Assembly (NCBI GenBank): GCA_030549775.1
Contig: CM060173.1
Span: 44,447,110-44,511,109 of the forward strand
Length of the DNA: 64,000 nucleotides
Origin: Tamarix chinensis
Taxonomy: Eukaryota > Streptophyta > Magnoliopsida > Caryophyllales > Tamaricaceae
Reading direction: 5' to 3'
This document shows positions 46,289 to 58,905 of this stretch, one piece after another. The translations under genes were made by a program, and so were the position numbers. The notes below the pieces were generated by a model, which searched no databases, was not told the DNA's origin, and was given only the letters and a program-made list of their open reading frames with translations. Position 1 is the first letter of the stretch. Each line of letters begins with the position of its first letter.

Positions 46289-46774
46289 TTGGGTCTCTAC
46301 AAAATAGAGACCCATAGGTTGGTTGGTTAAACCAATCGATTGTTTTGCCTAAACTAACCAATGTGTTTAAACATAGAAAAATTAAGTTTCTATAGGATTG
46401 AAACCTATGGACTAGTTGTTAAACTAATCGATTAGTTTGAGGAAACCAGTCGATCCGTCTTAGTTTTAGCACAACAAGTTGATCAGTTTGATGACCAGTC
46501 AACTAGTTCTAATTGAAATCAATCAATTTGTTTTGAAAATACTTATTAAAAGATTTATAATATCAAATCAAGTTAAGTATTTTTCAACAAAGAGTTTTAA
46601 AGAGTTTTTGTTTGAAATGTGACATTTGCTCAACTTAACTCTTTACAATATACCTAATACATATCAAATGCTTGGCTTTATATCTTGGTGCTTTTTATAT
46701 GTATTGATTTGTTGAACATGAACATTTAAGAAAATGTATTAGATACTAAAAATCTATTTGTTATCATCAAAATA

Positions 46775-47747
46775 AGTATAATGATAATGACTAACCTTTA
46801 AGGTTAACAATAACAATGCAAGGGAAGGAGCTAGCATGCGATGGGTGAGGATAAAAGAAAGGACACGACGTGTAGAGGATAGGGCACAGGAGGTAGGTAG
46901 CGTAGGTGGCAAGGGGTTATGCATGGTCAAAGAAGGTAAGGGAAAAGGGACGTTAGGGAGGCTAGGTAGGGGTTGCTTGGTGTAAAAAAGGAAAGTGAGG
47001 GGGTTGTTTGGATGTAGGGTGACATGCAGGAGAGCGGAGTAAGGCCCCATTTGGTCGAGAGGGGATAGGGGAAAGGGAAAGGAAGAGGGAGACAGGTAGG
47101 AGAATAAAAGAAAGAGGGTGGTGGGCTAGGCTCAACAGGTTGGGAGAGATGGAAAGAAAGGGAGAATGGGAGGTCGGCCCACATGAGGAGGAGAAGAGAA
47201 GAAGAAGAAGAAGAAGAAGAAGAAGAAGAAGAAGAAGAAGAAGAAGAAGAAGAAGAAGAAGAAGAAGAAGAAGAAGAAGAAGATAATGATGAAATAAAGA
47301 AAGAAAGAAAGAAAGAAAAGAGGGTGTTAAGCCAATGTAGGAAAAAAAAAAGAGGGGAAGGGATGGCTGGCTCGAGGAGAAAATAAGGGAGAAGAAATGA
47401 GAAGAAAAGAGAAAAAGGAAAGAGGAAAGAGGAAAATAAAAAAAATAGGTTTAGGGTTAGAATTAAAAACTGGATTAATTTAGATTTGTAGGATAATATT
47501 ATATTAATTAATCCAATAACTAGGGTATCTAATTAAGAAAAATAGTTTTGATAAAATTATAGGTTTAGGGTTTATTCAATTAAAAATAGTAAGATAAAGT
47601 AATTATTCTAATTTATTAAATAATTTATCTAGATTTGATGGCTAAAGGTGGACAAAAATAATTAAGTCAATATTTAAAGATTCATTTTTTTTTGGATAAA
47701 AAAGACACATGTTTTAATTTAGGGTTACAAAAATTTGGGTTATTACA
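46775..47747 (-). mobile_element. Antisense gypsy LTR head fragment
   Basis: On the minus strand it starts TGTAATAACCCAAATTTTTG at 47747, with an AT-rich head and then a pyrimidine tract; it is cut at 46775 by the start of the copia LTR. The fragment at 30775-30962 could be the other part of the same LTR on the far side of the copia element. Confidence 0.5.
47193..47284. repeat. (GAA)n microsatellite
   Basis: About 29 nearly uninterrupted GAA units inside the purine tract of an LTR, the longest pure trinucleotide run in the window. Confidence 0.95.
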
Positions 47748-48045
47748 AATATAATAGCATAAATCAATAAAAATGGTTAAAATAGAGCGAGCAAAAGGCA
47801 ATATAACTTTTTTTGAGGTCAAGCATCACTCGTCGGTGGTCAATTGGGATCATAATGGCTGGTGGTCACTATTTTTGATCCTTGGTGTTGGTTTTTGATG
47901 TTGCTACTCTGCTTGGTTGTTGTTAGCATTAACAATAATTAGCGGAGGGAGTGGTGGTGTGATCGAGTGACTGGGCAAGGTGGTGTAGTGGTGGATAAAG
48001 ATCGAAGAAGGAAAAAGATGAGGGAGTAAGGGAGGTTGGGGTTTG
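47748..48045. other. Unassigned spacer between two LTR fragments
   Basis: Contains GGTGGT-rich sequence resembling an LTR purine tract in its right half. No boundaries or coding region were recognised. Confidence 0.35.
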
Positions 48046-49195
48046 TGTAAAACCCCTAATATTTGAAATAGAAATTTCTATTTTTAAAGACAAAGTAGAA
48101 GAATTTATAAAAGCAAAATTGGGGAATGTTATCGCCACATCAACCATAAGAGATGTGTGATCATCACCTAACCTATACCTGATATAAGGTAAAATGGAAC
48201 AACGATATAAAATGTGCATGCATCTATAATACAACAATCATAACAACAAGATGGGAAAATATATGTGCATCATGGGTTTCTAGAACAAGCCACAACGTGT
48301 TATTATCCATGACGAGGACTAGCATAGGACTAAAACTTCTGCCATCACACCACACTAGTTCTAGGGGCTTTTCTAAGGGATCTTCAACATCTATTGAACT
48401 TGGCCACCTAGATGAAGGGGCATACGCTAAATTTTGGGTCAGCAACACCTACCACAATAATGCAAATGCCAAGGGGCTTTTCTTAAGGTTCTTTAACATC
48501 CACCACACTTGTGCACCTAGATTAAAAGAAACAAAAGAAAAAGTTATTTGGAATAAAAAAACATCTATATCTAAGACTGGGATGAATGTAGGAATATAAC
48601 TCCCACCACCACATCACGCTAGTGTTAGGGGCTTTTCTATGGGATCTTCAGTATCCAACATACCTAAGCGCTTACGTGAGAGGGTATATGCTCAATAATT
48701 AAAAATTTAAAAATCTTAATGACCTTGCCAGAAAAAATAAATTTAAATATGGAAGTATGTTCTATGGATAAAAACTATTAAATTGATTTTGCCACTTAAA
48801 AGGGATTTTATAATTTAATAAAAATTTTTTGTTAATGAGCTATAACTCCAAAACAAAGTCGTATTCCTATGATGAAGTTATACTTAGATATAAATTTAAA
48901 ATAATAAAATCAAAGTACGCAACATAAACAAAAATATATTTTATATGAAAATTTAATAATGTGAATTTGATAAATTTGTAGTTATGAACAAATTTATCTA
49001 GAATTATCTACAATAAATAACAATTAATTAAATTTTGAAATAAATTGAAAATAATTAATACAACCAAATAATGAATAAAAAATCTAAAAAAAATATTGAT
49101 GAGAAATACTATTTAAATAAATTTTAAGGTTGAAATCATAAATCAATACTATGATTTATTTAAAAATTTAGGTTTTTAAGAAGTGGGGTGTTACA
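48046..49195 (-). mobile_element. Short gypsy-type solo LTR, 1.15 kb
   Basis: Bounded by TGTAAAACCCC at the left and GGGGTGTTACA at the right, inverted complements of each other. The left part matches 31327-31470 in order (GTAGAA, AAAGCAAAA, the CCACATCAACCATAAGAG segment, TCACCTAACCTATACCTG). It is much shorter than the other LTRs and lacks the long pyrimidine tract. The bases outside the ends do not form a clear duplication. Confidence 0.55.
48335..48690. repeat. Three imperfect direct repeats in the short LTR
   Basis: GGGGCTTTTCTAAGGGATC, GGGGCTTTTCTTAAGGTTC and GGGGCTTTTCTATGGGATC, each preceded by CACCAC or ACACCAC-like sequence and followed by TTCAACATC or a variant, roughly 110-170 bases apart. 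Confidence 0.7.
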
Positions 49196-49784
49196 TTTAT
49201 TCTTATATGGAAACTGTCCCACCCTAAACCAAAATTCCTTTCTTTTTTGCAATATACCTCTCACATCAAGGTAATTTCATCTCTCTAAAGTAGCTAAATA
49301 AAGAATTAAACTCCCAAAATTAGTATCATTACTTAGTAACTATCCTAAAATTCACTTCTTTTGTTGTAGAGAAGTTACCATGCAACTAAAATTTAATGTT
49401 GTTGTTCTAATAGCAATATGTGATGAGATTTGGTAGTAGCAACTATCTCAAATGATGGTAGGAAAATGTCATGATGGAATATAGAGGTGATAAAGAAAAT
49501 TGAGTGATGATGACATGAATGTTTCTATAAAAAAAAATTATTCTTGTACAATATGCATTTTTTTCTTCCAATTTAAAAAAATATTATTATTACTTTAAAA
49601 TCAAATCAATGGCTTTAGTGGTCAAACTAATTATTATTTTTTATTAAAACTAGTTGATTAAATCATATTTTTATCAACTTATTACATAACTAGTATTTTA
49701 AGTAATCAAGCTATAAAGGTGGTTAGTCCACCTATTTTCTAATCGGATCAATGAGTTTGGTCCACTTTTTAATACTATGATTTA
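49196..49784. other. Unassigned AT-rich DNA
   Basis: No gene, element end or repeat was recognised. Confidence 0.5.
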
Positions 49785-50235
49785 AGGTTTAGAATCTAGG
49801 GTTGAGGGCGTAGGGTTTAAGGTAAGTATTTAAGGTTTAGAATTTGGGGTTTAGGGTTACGTTTAGGGTTTTGGATTAGGATTTGATGTTAGGGTCTAAA
49901 GATAAATGTTTAGGTTTTAGTGTTTAAGGTGTTAGGTTTAGGGTTTAAGTTTACAATTTAAGTTTTAGATTTTGGGTTTACAATTTTAGTTTAATGTCTA
50001 GGGTTTAGAGTTTTGTGTTAGGGTTTAAAGTTAAGGTTTAAGTTTTGAGTTAAGGTCTAGGGTTGGAGTCTTTATTTAGGGTTTAAAGTCAAGGGGTTTA
50101 ATATTAAGGTTTAGAATTATGGTTTAGGGTTTATGGTTAGGGTTTAGGATTAGAGGTTTAGAGTTTAGGGTGTAGGGTTATGGCTTAGAGTATAGGGTTT
50201 GGTTTTAGGCGTGGATCTAGGTTTGAGTTAGGATT
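49785..50235 (+). repeat. Degenerate interstitial telomere-like tract
   Basis: About 450 bases built on GGGTTTAGGGTTTA and one- to three-base variants (GGTTTAGAATTTGGGG, GGGTTTAAGGT and so on), the plant-type telomere unit TTTAGGG in one orientation. Only short runs are exact, so the array is old or never was a true telomere. Confidence 0.75.
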
Positions 50236-50379
50236 CTTGATAGACATTGATTAAATATTGACCATTGAATGAATATTAATCTTATAGTCAAGATTGGTTG
50301 TTGTTTTTTTTGGCATTATAAGAGGGATTTGTATGTGTGTATATGTGTGTGAGCATACATGAACTCACACACCTAAAGG

Positions 50380-51580
50380 TGGCAAATGGGTCATTTCGAG
50401 TTGGATTAAAATCAATTTTATATACAATCAAGTTGAGTTTAGGTTGGGTTGAACTCATTTCAAGTTTGAATATAATGTGGTCAGTGATGATTTGAGCCAA
50501 GTTTGGCTTCGTTCATGTAAGGTCAAGGCAAGCTTGATCCATTGGGTTTCTATTTTCATTCATATTTTTATACTTGGGGTCATATCAAATTTGTGTCGAG
50601 TTTGATTTGAGTTAATAAACTCATGGTCGTATTAAATTTTGGCTGAATGAATTTTCTTGAGAATTCATATTAACATTTATTGTTATTAATTTATTATAAT
50701 AAATAAGTTAAATTTTGTGATTTATTATTATCTATATACTCACTACAATAGTTATTATCATAATATATGTAGTAATAATAATAACAACAAATTATTATTG
50801 TCATAAATATAGTTATAGTTATTATTGTAAATATAATTATAATTTTTTTATAATTGTTATAATAATTATAATTATCATATTAATTATAATAAATATTATT
50901 ATTAGAAATATGATAATCGTTATTATTATTTTTAGCCATATAAATATTAACTTTATCATTTTAATTATAAAATAATTATAATCATAATGTTTATATTTTA
51001 AATTATAATTTTCATATTTATAAAAAATAATATAATCTCTATGATATATTATGATATGATCTATTTCATACTAATTTGATAAAAAAAATAAAGAGAGGAA
51101 CAAAATCTTAATATTTTAGTTTTATTTGTTGTTATATAAGCTACATATAGGCTACACATCTTCTTATTTTATTTACGTAAAATTTTATTAGTAAGGTAGT
51201 TTTTTATGTTTATGTAGCAATTCATATAAAATAAAATATTATAATTGTGAATTTAATTTTTCTTTAATTCAGATGAAGTTTAAATTTATATTTGGATATA
51301 GGTCAGGTTGAAGTTAGCTGACTTTAGATTTGATCAATTTGAGTGTGTGTCAAATTTAATCCTAGATTTGAGGTATGTTCTTTTTGGATAAAATAATTTT
51401 GAGTAAGGTCACATTGAGGTGAGCTATTATCAATTTGGTTAACTAGATATTAATTCAAAATGTTTCATATTTCAAGTTGGGATAATATTTATAAAAAAAG
51501 AAATCTCAAAATTGAGTTCCAAGTAGAATCTTTCGGACTGGGCTAGCTTTGATATGTTACTTTTATTTTTATTTTTGAAT
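50380..51580. mobile_element. Possible hAT-like fragment with AT-rich core
   Basis: The left end, AAAGGTGGCAAATGGGTC, and words such as GGTTGGGTTGAACTC resemble hAT MITE ends; similar words return at 51290-51580 after an AT-rich core of ATTATTATAAT type. No matching inverted ends or target duplication were found. Confidence 0.3.
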
Positions 51581-51616
51581 AATGTACCTACCTAACCAAT
51601 AACCATATGTCTCTAA

Positions 51617-52107
51617 GAGCACCTACAATAGAGAGAGAAAAAAAACCTTGTAATCTCAAATTTGATGTACCTTAAATTTGAGGAAATGATTTTAAGTATA
51701 GAAAAAATAACTTAAATTTCAAGTATCTAAGTGTGGAAACTGAAGTACATTTAGTATATTATTTAGACTAATTTTTACTATTAGAGTGTATGTGAGGCAT
51801 TTTTTTATTTAAAAAAAAATAGTCAGTATTAATTAAACTAACTGTAAAATTATATTTAATGAAATTGGATTATATGAGATTATTAATTGGTATTTATAGA
51901 TTAATAAAAATTAATACTTAAATATCATGAAATATGAATGATTGATGAAATAATTGATAAAAACAATTGGATGATGTAAATTGAGATAGTGGCATATAAA
52001 ATAAAAAAATAAATTAAAAATAAATTAAAAAATAATAGATATGAAAGAAAAAATAATTAAATAGTATAGCTATGTACCTTAAATTTAAGATAGAAACGTG
52101 GATGTTC
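51617..52107. mobile_element. Second, diverged copy of the Tourist-like MITE
   Basis: About 491 bp, starting GAGCACCTACAATAG after TAA and ending GTGGATGTTC before TGATAA. It shares ordered internal blocks with the copy at 26527-26992, including CTCAAATTTGA near the left end and ATTTAATGAAATT in the middle. Ends have diverged, so the exact right boundary is less certain. Confidence 0.65.
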
Positions 52108-52700
52108 TGATAAGAATGAACGACTCTTTTGAGTGGGAGGAATATATATTTATTTAAGTAGTCAACTGCACTTTCCCGTGACCGTGAGGTACTAAGTACT
52201 AACCCCTACGGCATATTTACGTAAGGGTGATTGTAAAGCTACTCTTAAATTAAAGCTCATGGGCCGGTATAATAAGCCTAGGTAATATTTAGCCCGATGA
52301 CAGATAACATATTAGACTACTAAAAGAAGAAGTCTATTAGAGAGCTAAACAAATATAGACCCAACTGATAATGGAACGCATCCCGAAACAATCAAGATAT
52401 TTGGCCCAATAATAAGCAATCCCAATATAACGAACAATGCCCGACGGGCTTAAGCGAATAATCACGTTCCAATAGCCAGCAGCGTCCCAATCCAACTATA
52501 CGGTTCCAAAGTCCACTCCGATACTTCTCAAAGCGAATTAATAAGAGAAATAAGAAAAATAGCATATAAAAAATTCTCTATAAAAATAAAATAAATTGGC
52601 GTATGTTGCACCTCGAAATATTGTAGGAGAAATGAAGAAGAATTGAGCTAGATGAACATCGAGAGCCTTGAATTTCATGTGGAACAATTGGGATCAGTAT
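52108..52700. other. Balanced-composition segment, possibly an LTR remnant
   Basis: Stands out from AT-rich flanks and contains CATGGGCCGG, TTTGGCCCAATAATAAGC and GCCCGACGGGC words plus a CTCTATAAAAATA box near 52578, a pattern seen in some plant LTR promoters. No ends or coding region were found, so the class is open. Confidence 0.3.
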
Positions 52701-54852
52701 TTCTGATTGTTTGCACTAAGCATTAGTTTGATTAATATTTAGCATGTAGAGTACTTTTTTATATTAAAAAAGAAATTATCTTTTTACTAATTTTCTTTTG
52801 TAAAAAATAAAATTATTTTTAAAAATTAAAACTTACATTTTACTTTTACCCTTAATTTTTCTCTCATTATCTATACATTAAATATGTTATTATTATTTAA
52901 TAAATAGTGTAAGTATAATTTTAATACTGCTTTTATTGATTCCTCAAAAAGTGTACATATTGAATAAAGGACTTTGCTTTTGATATGAAAGGAGTATTTA
53001 TTATATGAGTTGTTAACTTTTAAATATAATTGAACACAAAACTTTAAAAATAGAATTAGTCTTCAAATTAATATTATTACTTATTCACTGATTTAGTGAT
53101 CAAGCTAGTGATTTGAATTGGTTGGAAAAGTAATAAGGTTAAAAAATATAAAATATATAAAATTTAAGCTTTATATAAATTTGAATAACTCCCAACTATT
53201 TTTTTAACCAAATTTATGACCGATTATTAATGGTTCACTGGTTCTCACTAGTTCTATAATTCTTGTTCGATTTTAAACTTTTGGGAATTGATACATAAAT
53301 TTTGGTTGGTTCCTTATCCAATTCCTCTGTTCACCGATCAAACTGACTTGTCTAATCTAATTGTTTAAAACTATGATTAAACATGAATTTAATATTATAG
53401 TTAGTTATATTGGTATTAATTACCATAGAATATACTATAATTTATAATACATAAATATAAATTTTTTAATAATCTAGCAAGCCTTTGCCACATTTTTATC
53501 AAATATTCCTTAAATCTAAAAATTAGAAATTTCTATGTTGTTATATATAAAATAAAAAATAAAAAATTGCATTCTTGAACAAAAATAAATCCATAGTGTA
53601 AAACTTTATCGTTATTTAACTCAATTATGAAATGAAACCTGCTAGGATATAATATCTATTCAAACGAAAGCCATATGTCATTCAACCATTCATCATGCAC
53701 ATAGTGTACCTTAGAAAATGTTACCAAGTCCTACGTAATATAACCATATGCAAAAGGGATGAGCAGTAAATTTTATAAGGCAGAATATTTTATAACCTAA
53801 AAAATTAATTAAATAAGTCCAAATAATTTTATATCAATATAGTAGAACTCATTTCTACCAAACAAGAAAAGGTACAACTTTATTGAGTATAACTTTACTA
53901 GACAAAATAGTTATTCAAGTTAGACTCATATAATAAAGAAGGTAGCCAGACTTAGATCATGACTCAATATTCATATTAGAAATAAGTAAAATTGATTTAA
54001 TTTATTCCATTATGAGCTCAATTATTGATTCAAATTAGAGATGCAAAAGTTTTATTTTATTTTTATTTTTTATTGAACCTAACCTTGTAATAGAAAGTCT
54101 ATCTTCCTATTTCAATCATATAAGACTTGTTTATATAGAACACAATATTTTCTTTGAAACTAATTGTCAAAAAAAAAATGCATATACAAACTAATTATAC
54201 ACACTGTAATGCTTATAAATAAGTCTCTAATAAGCTTTTAAATGATCCTCAAATAAGCTTTTGGACCATCCTTAATTGAGCTTTCAAACAATCTTTTAAT
54301 AAAATAGTTCTCAAACAAAAAAGTTAAATCTACTCCGATATTAAACAAAATCTAAAAGAAAAAAGACTTAAAGTTAACTTATTTAACTAATTAAATAACT
54401 AGGAAAATCTTTAGCTAGCCAAACCAAGTTGGTTCTCAAGCGGCTTTACTCGTTATAACAATGAAATCCGCACGTTGACATATCATATCGTGTTTTTTTT
54501 TTAATGGCCACGAACATGTTGAAGCCATGCAGTAGTCCATGTTCTCTCCAACTACACTCCCACAGCGTGTATCTCACATTATTGTATGTTGACGTTGAAA
54601 TGCTCTTGCATTAGTGCCAACTACGTGCACATTTTGTGCCTCCATTTCTGTTCCCCTCATTTTTCTACCAAACTATGTGACAAATGAGATGGAAATGAAA
54701 ATAAAATTTAAAAAAAAAACAAATTTCTTTGTTTGGCTGTTAAGTTTTTTTTTTTAATAAAAATAAAATCTTAGAAGATGTTTTTAAATTTTAGTTTCCT
54801 AAAAAAATCTTAGAAAAGTTAACTATCATCATCATCATAATAATTTTTGTTG

Positions 54853-54898
<46 letters not shown>
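54853..54898. repeat. (TA)n microsatellite
   Basis: About 23 uninterrupted TA units. Confidence 0.95.
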
Positions 54899-54900
<2 letters not shown>

Positions 54901-55606
54901 AACAAATCATAAAAACTCCATAAATTCAATACTACGGCAAAAAAAATACAAAAAAAATTAAAAATATTACATAAAAAACTTACAATAACTTTTTTTAAAT
55001 CTAAAATATGTAAAATATTTCATATTACTTTCCATTTCAAACATAACACGTCAATATATAAAAATATTGGAGATTAAAGTTGGTTTGAAACTTGATAGAA
55101 AGAAAATGAATAAAAATATCAAAATTGGATAATCCGTAGAAATATGATTTTTTTTTTGCATAGGGCAAAATAATTGATGAAAGATCCTAATGGATATAGA
55201 TTGATTTGAAAAGATTTTAGAAAATTAGATATATACAACTATTTGATATTTTTGTGATTTAACAATTTAGATGAATGGGGGAATAAAAAGGAGATGGAAT
55301 GAGTTGCTAAGTTAGAAGAAATGAATAAAAAGAGATGAAATGGGTGAAAAGGAGAGAATGCAAAGAATGACAAAAATTGTGACTTTTTGCAAATAAATAA
55401 AATGAATTCGGAAAGCTCAAATTGAATACAAAAATCACGAAGAACAATATTAAAAAATTTAGAAATGAGTTTCAAGGCTAATTACATGGTAATTAAGGTT
55501 AAATCAGTTGGTAGATTTCTCCATTGGTGAAACACCGGTCTTGACATTGGATTTGGTTCCTCACTGGTATCCTTAATACCAAAAAAGAAAACAAAAACTA
55601 AGACTA

Positions 55607-55609
<3 letters not shown>

Positions 55610-55639
<30 letters not shown>
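55610..55639. repeat. (TA)n microsatellite
   Basis: About 15 uninterrupted TA units. Confidence 0.95.
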
Positions 55640-55642
<3 letters not shown>

Positions 55643-57876
55643 TTTTGGAGTTTTCTTGTAAAAGTTACAATTGCCATAAATTATTTTTTAATAGATAGAA
55701 CACAATATTAACGTGCGCATAATAATATTGTACATCAAAATTTTGAATTAATTATATAAAAAGGCTATAAAGAAAAAGAAGAGGAGGAGAAAAGATGAAA
55801 AATGTGAGCTAATGAAAACAAAAAGAAAGCATGTAGCAAACTAAATACAAAAGCAATATAAGAGAAATGTCAGGTATTGCCACACACTACATTTATACTC
55901 GTTGCTTGCCATGTTAATCGCTAATACTCTATGCCTAAGGTTGTAAATGAGTTTTTAACCCTGGTGTCTGTGCTATACTCCTTAATTTTCTGAAAAATTT
56001 CCAACAATTATTGCAAGGAATTTTTTACTATTTCAAATACTTCAATTTTTCAATCACTTTCTTTGGTATTTTCTTTCTCATCTTAGTTCCTCAATAGCTA
56101 AATAATAAAATATATTTTCTCTTCAATTCTTTTCTTTCCTCTGTTAATATATTTTGGTCTAATATAATAATAATTATTATTATATTAAGCATAGAGTATT
56201 TTATTTATATTAACTCTAAATTATAGTTCATATTAATTAGATACAAAATTTATATTACATGATAATATATTAGTAATTAAGTATAATCTATATCTCTTTA
56301 TCTAATTATTAATGATAAAATTAAAATTAAGTATTTGTGGATGTAGGTATGTGTGTGTTATATGATGAGGAAATAAAAAAGATAATTAAATTAATTGTTC
56401 AATTAATTCATTATCTCAAATTCTAACCCACTCTTTAAATTCATTCCAAAAAATGGAGCATATATAATGTTGTGCTATTTTGAGAAAATACATAAGATAC
56501 ACATGCTTGATAGGGAGAAATAATTGTGGTTTCTTCTTCAAATTTCTTATATGGTTTCAATGTGAAATCAAAGTGCAAAAAGGGGAATAAGGTAAGGTCC
56601 TTTTTTTTGTTTCTCATAAAGAAATCACGCACCATCAAATTTGAGAAAGAGATAGTAGAATCAACCAATCCCATTTTATTTATTGTTTCTACAAATTTTG
56701 ATAATGGTAATCAATTCTGTCAATGGCTAGAAGAACGAGGTACATTGTATATATAATTTATATATAGTATTTAATGATCTCAGTTCCACATAAGTTCTTT
56801 ATTTCATGCTTTTAGGTTTTTACATGAAATTTGTATAATTGTGCATGAATTCATATTAATCATTAGTTGATTATATGATTCATGCTATAATTTTTGTCTA
56901 ACATCCTCAATTTTTTCTAGGAACTAAATGGACCATTGGTTTATTTAAAGTTATATAATCATTAACACAAAACAACACTACAAACATATAGATAAGAGAT
57001 GATGTGCGCCCTTATGCAGGGTCATAACAGAGCGTGTTGTAATAATCAATTGCAAGGAAGAAGAGAAAAAGGCATGAGTTTTTAGTTATACCCATGTTGG
57101 GAATATGGTTTATAGCAATAAAGAATTATAATGAGGAAAGTGTAAAATAAGAGTTCCAAAGTCTACTATAGCATTATTACTATATTGTAATTGTTGTTGA
57201 TAAAGAGAAAAAAATGTAAGTAATATCAATTTACTTGTAAACATAACTATTCTTAATTACTAATAGTATCCAATTGATCGATCCTTTATGTAAGATGCAC
57301 AAGGTGGGTGTAATATTTAATAATATGAATCAAACACTAAAATTGTCTTCAATTTTTGTAATAAAATTTAAGAAAACAAATCTGATATTAACAAATTATC
57401 AAAGTTCCTCATTTTTGTGGTCAATATACACTAAAATTGTTACATAAAAGGTGGTGATTGATCCATTTTCTAATAGATTAATTTTAGATAATTATTTTAG
57501 TTTAAATTTTGTGCCATATTATTTTTAAATTAAATACTTTAGCTATTAACATAGTTTATAATATTTCATTACCTAATAAAAAAAAAGGTTGAATCATATG
57601 GCCATAAATATTATTTAATTGCTAAGGCTCACTTTCATTTTTTTGATTTTGTTTGATTTGATCAAAGTCGATACCTAATCTAATATCACAATATAAAGCT
57701 ATTTCTACGTTGACTCAAAATAAAATTACATATACACTAGGCATATCCAAGATATGAGATCATCCCTCCTAAGAGGGCAAACATATATAATCTGAGGAGA
57801 ATCCTAATCTATACCTTATTTAGGTATATGCAGTAAGGAATGTAGAAAAAAAATCTAGATATATAGGGGTGAGATG

Positions 57877-57892
57877 AAGTGTGTGTGTGTGT

Positions 57893-57924
<32 letters not shown>

Positions 57925-57925
57925 G
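57877..57925. repeat. Compound (GT)n(ATAG)n microsatellite
   Basis: GTGTGTGTGTGTGT followed by about eight ATAG units. Confidence 0.95.
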
Positions 57926-58905
57926 TATAAAAATGTGGTTGGATATTAACATCAAAGCATTAAGGTGGTGTTGAATTCTTCCAAGGTACATTCATCAAGT
58001 AAAACAAATCCATATGCCTCAAAAAACAACCTTATATGTTGCAATAATGTCCATATTCCTTCTCCCCAAATACTAAGGTCACACTTGTGATTCCCATTGA
58101 ACCTAATGCATATGATATATAAATTGAGCATAAGTAGGAGATGGTGATCATGGGTAAGTATCATTAAATTAAAAATAGTTAAAAGGAAGATGGAATATGA
58201 TCTTTAAACACCTCCTAAAAGTCATATATTAATTATAAATACCAAAGGTATTAACTCTTAGGATAAAGAATTCAAGATTGAATGATAATCTTCAAACTCT
58301 TCACTTCACCAAGAATAGGAGAAATACATGATTTCAAGGGTAGAAAAATAGTATCCATGTTAGTTGTTTCACTTCATTACTCTACCTACTCTTATAGGGA
58401 TGAGAAAAAACTTTTCACAAACCATCCATTACATTTAGCATTACATGCTAACTATCTATCTTATCTTGGAACAAATTAAATAAGTGTCCCTAAGCCTCCT
58501 AAGTGTGTCTCAACCCTTAGGGTATTTTAGAGTTTATCCTACTTCCCTATATCAAGACATATAATACTTAATAAAAAGGATATAAGGCATGTTGATAATA
58601 CTAAAACATTTATATTTAATTTAGGAAATAAATGAACACCCATTTTTTGGTAAGAAACTAAAGAGTGTGAAGAATAGTTTTTTCCTAAAAATTGGCCCCA
58701 ATAGTTGTTTGGAATAGCAAAATGTTCTCATGGAAATAACTCATCCATGTTTTATAATGACTTGAATATGGCCAACCCCTAATTTTATTTTTTACACACA
58801 CACACACTAAAATGATTTGTTACATTCTTCTTGTTTTTAGACCTTTATTTTTGTTTCTATAACTTGAAAAAAATGTTGAGAAGATGCTCCAAAACCTACC
58901 CAAAA
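57926..58905. other. Unassigned DNA left of the antisense gypsy element
   Basis: Moderately AT-rich. A minus-strand frame at 58164-57952 (70 codons, containing CDLSIWGEGIWTLLQ and LLDECTLEEFNTTLM) looks more protein-like than its neighbours, but I recognise no family and see no exon context. Confidence 0.35.

Larger units (their letters stand above)
40262..46774 (-). mobile_element. 5' LTR of the SIRE-like copia element, split by a solo gypsy LTR
   Basis: The LTR end GTGTTTTCA is at 40262 and its start, TATTTTGATGATAAC, at 46774, matching the TTTTGATGATAACAAA start of SIRE/Maximus LTRs. Without the insertion (41428-46288) it is about 1.65 kb. Both halves carry degenerate repeats of ACCAGTTGATCAGTTTG type (40925-41420 and 46310-46530), which shows they were once one piece. 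Confidence 0.7.
52701..57800. other. AT-rich intergenic DNA without recognised genes
   Basis: Low-complexity AT sequence. Open frames up to about 78 codons are present but have no recognisable domains and lie in AT-rich, repeat-like sequence. (TA)n runs at 54853-54898 and 55610-55639 are listed separately. Confidence 0.55.

Noticed and set aside
47183..47386. Open frame consisting mostly of Glu
   Set aside because: It is a (GAA)n microsatellite read in one frame.
49785..50235. A true chromosome end
   Set aside because: Units are highly degenerate and unique-looking sequence continues for 14 kb on the right.
57952..58164. 70-codon minus-strand frame with LEEFNTTLM and WGEGIWTLLQ
   Set aside because: No family recognised and no neighbouring exons or splice sites that would make a gene; noted only in the spacer entry.
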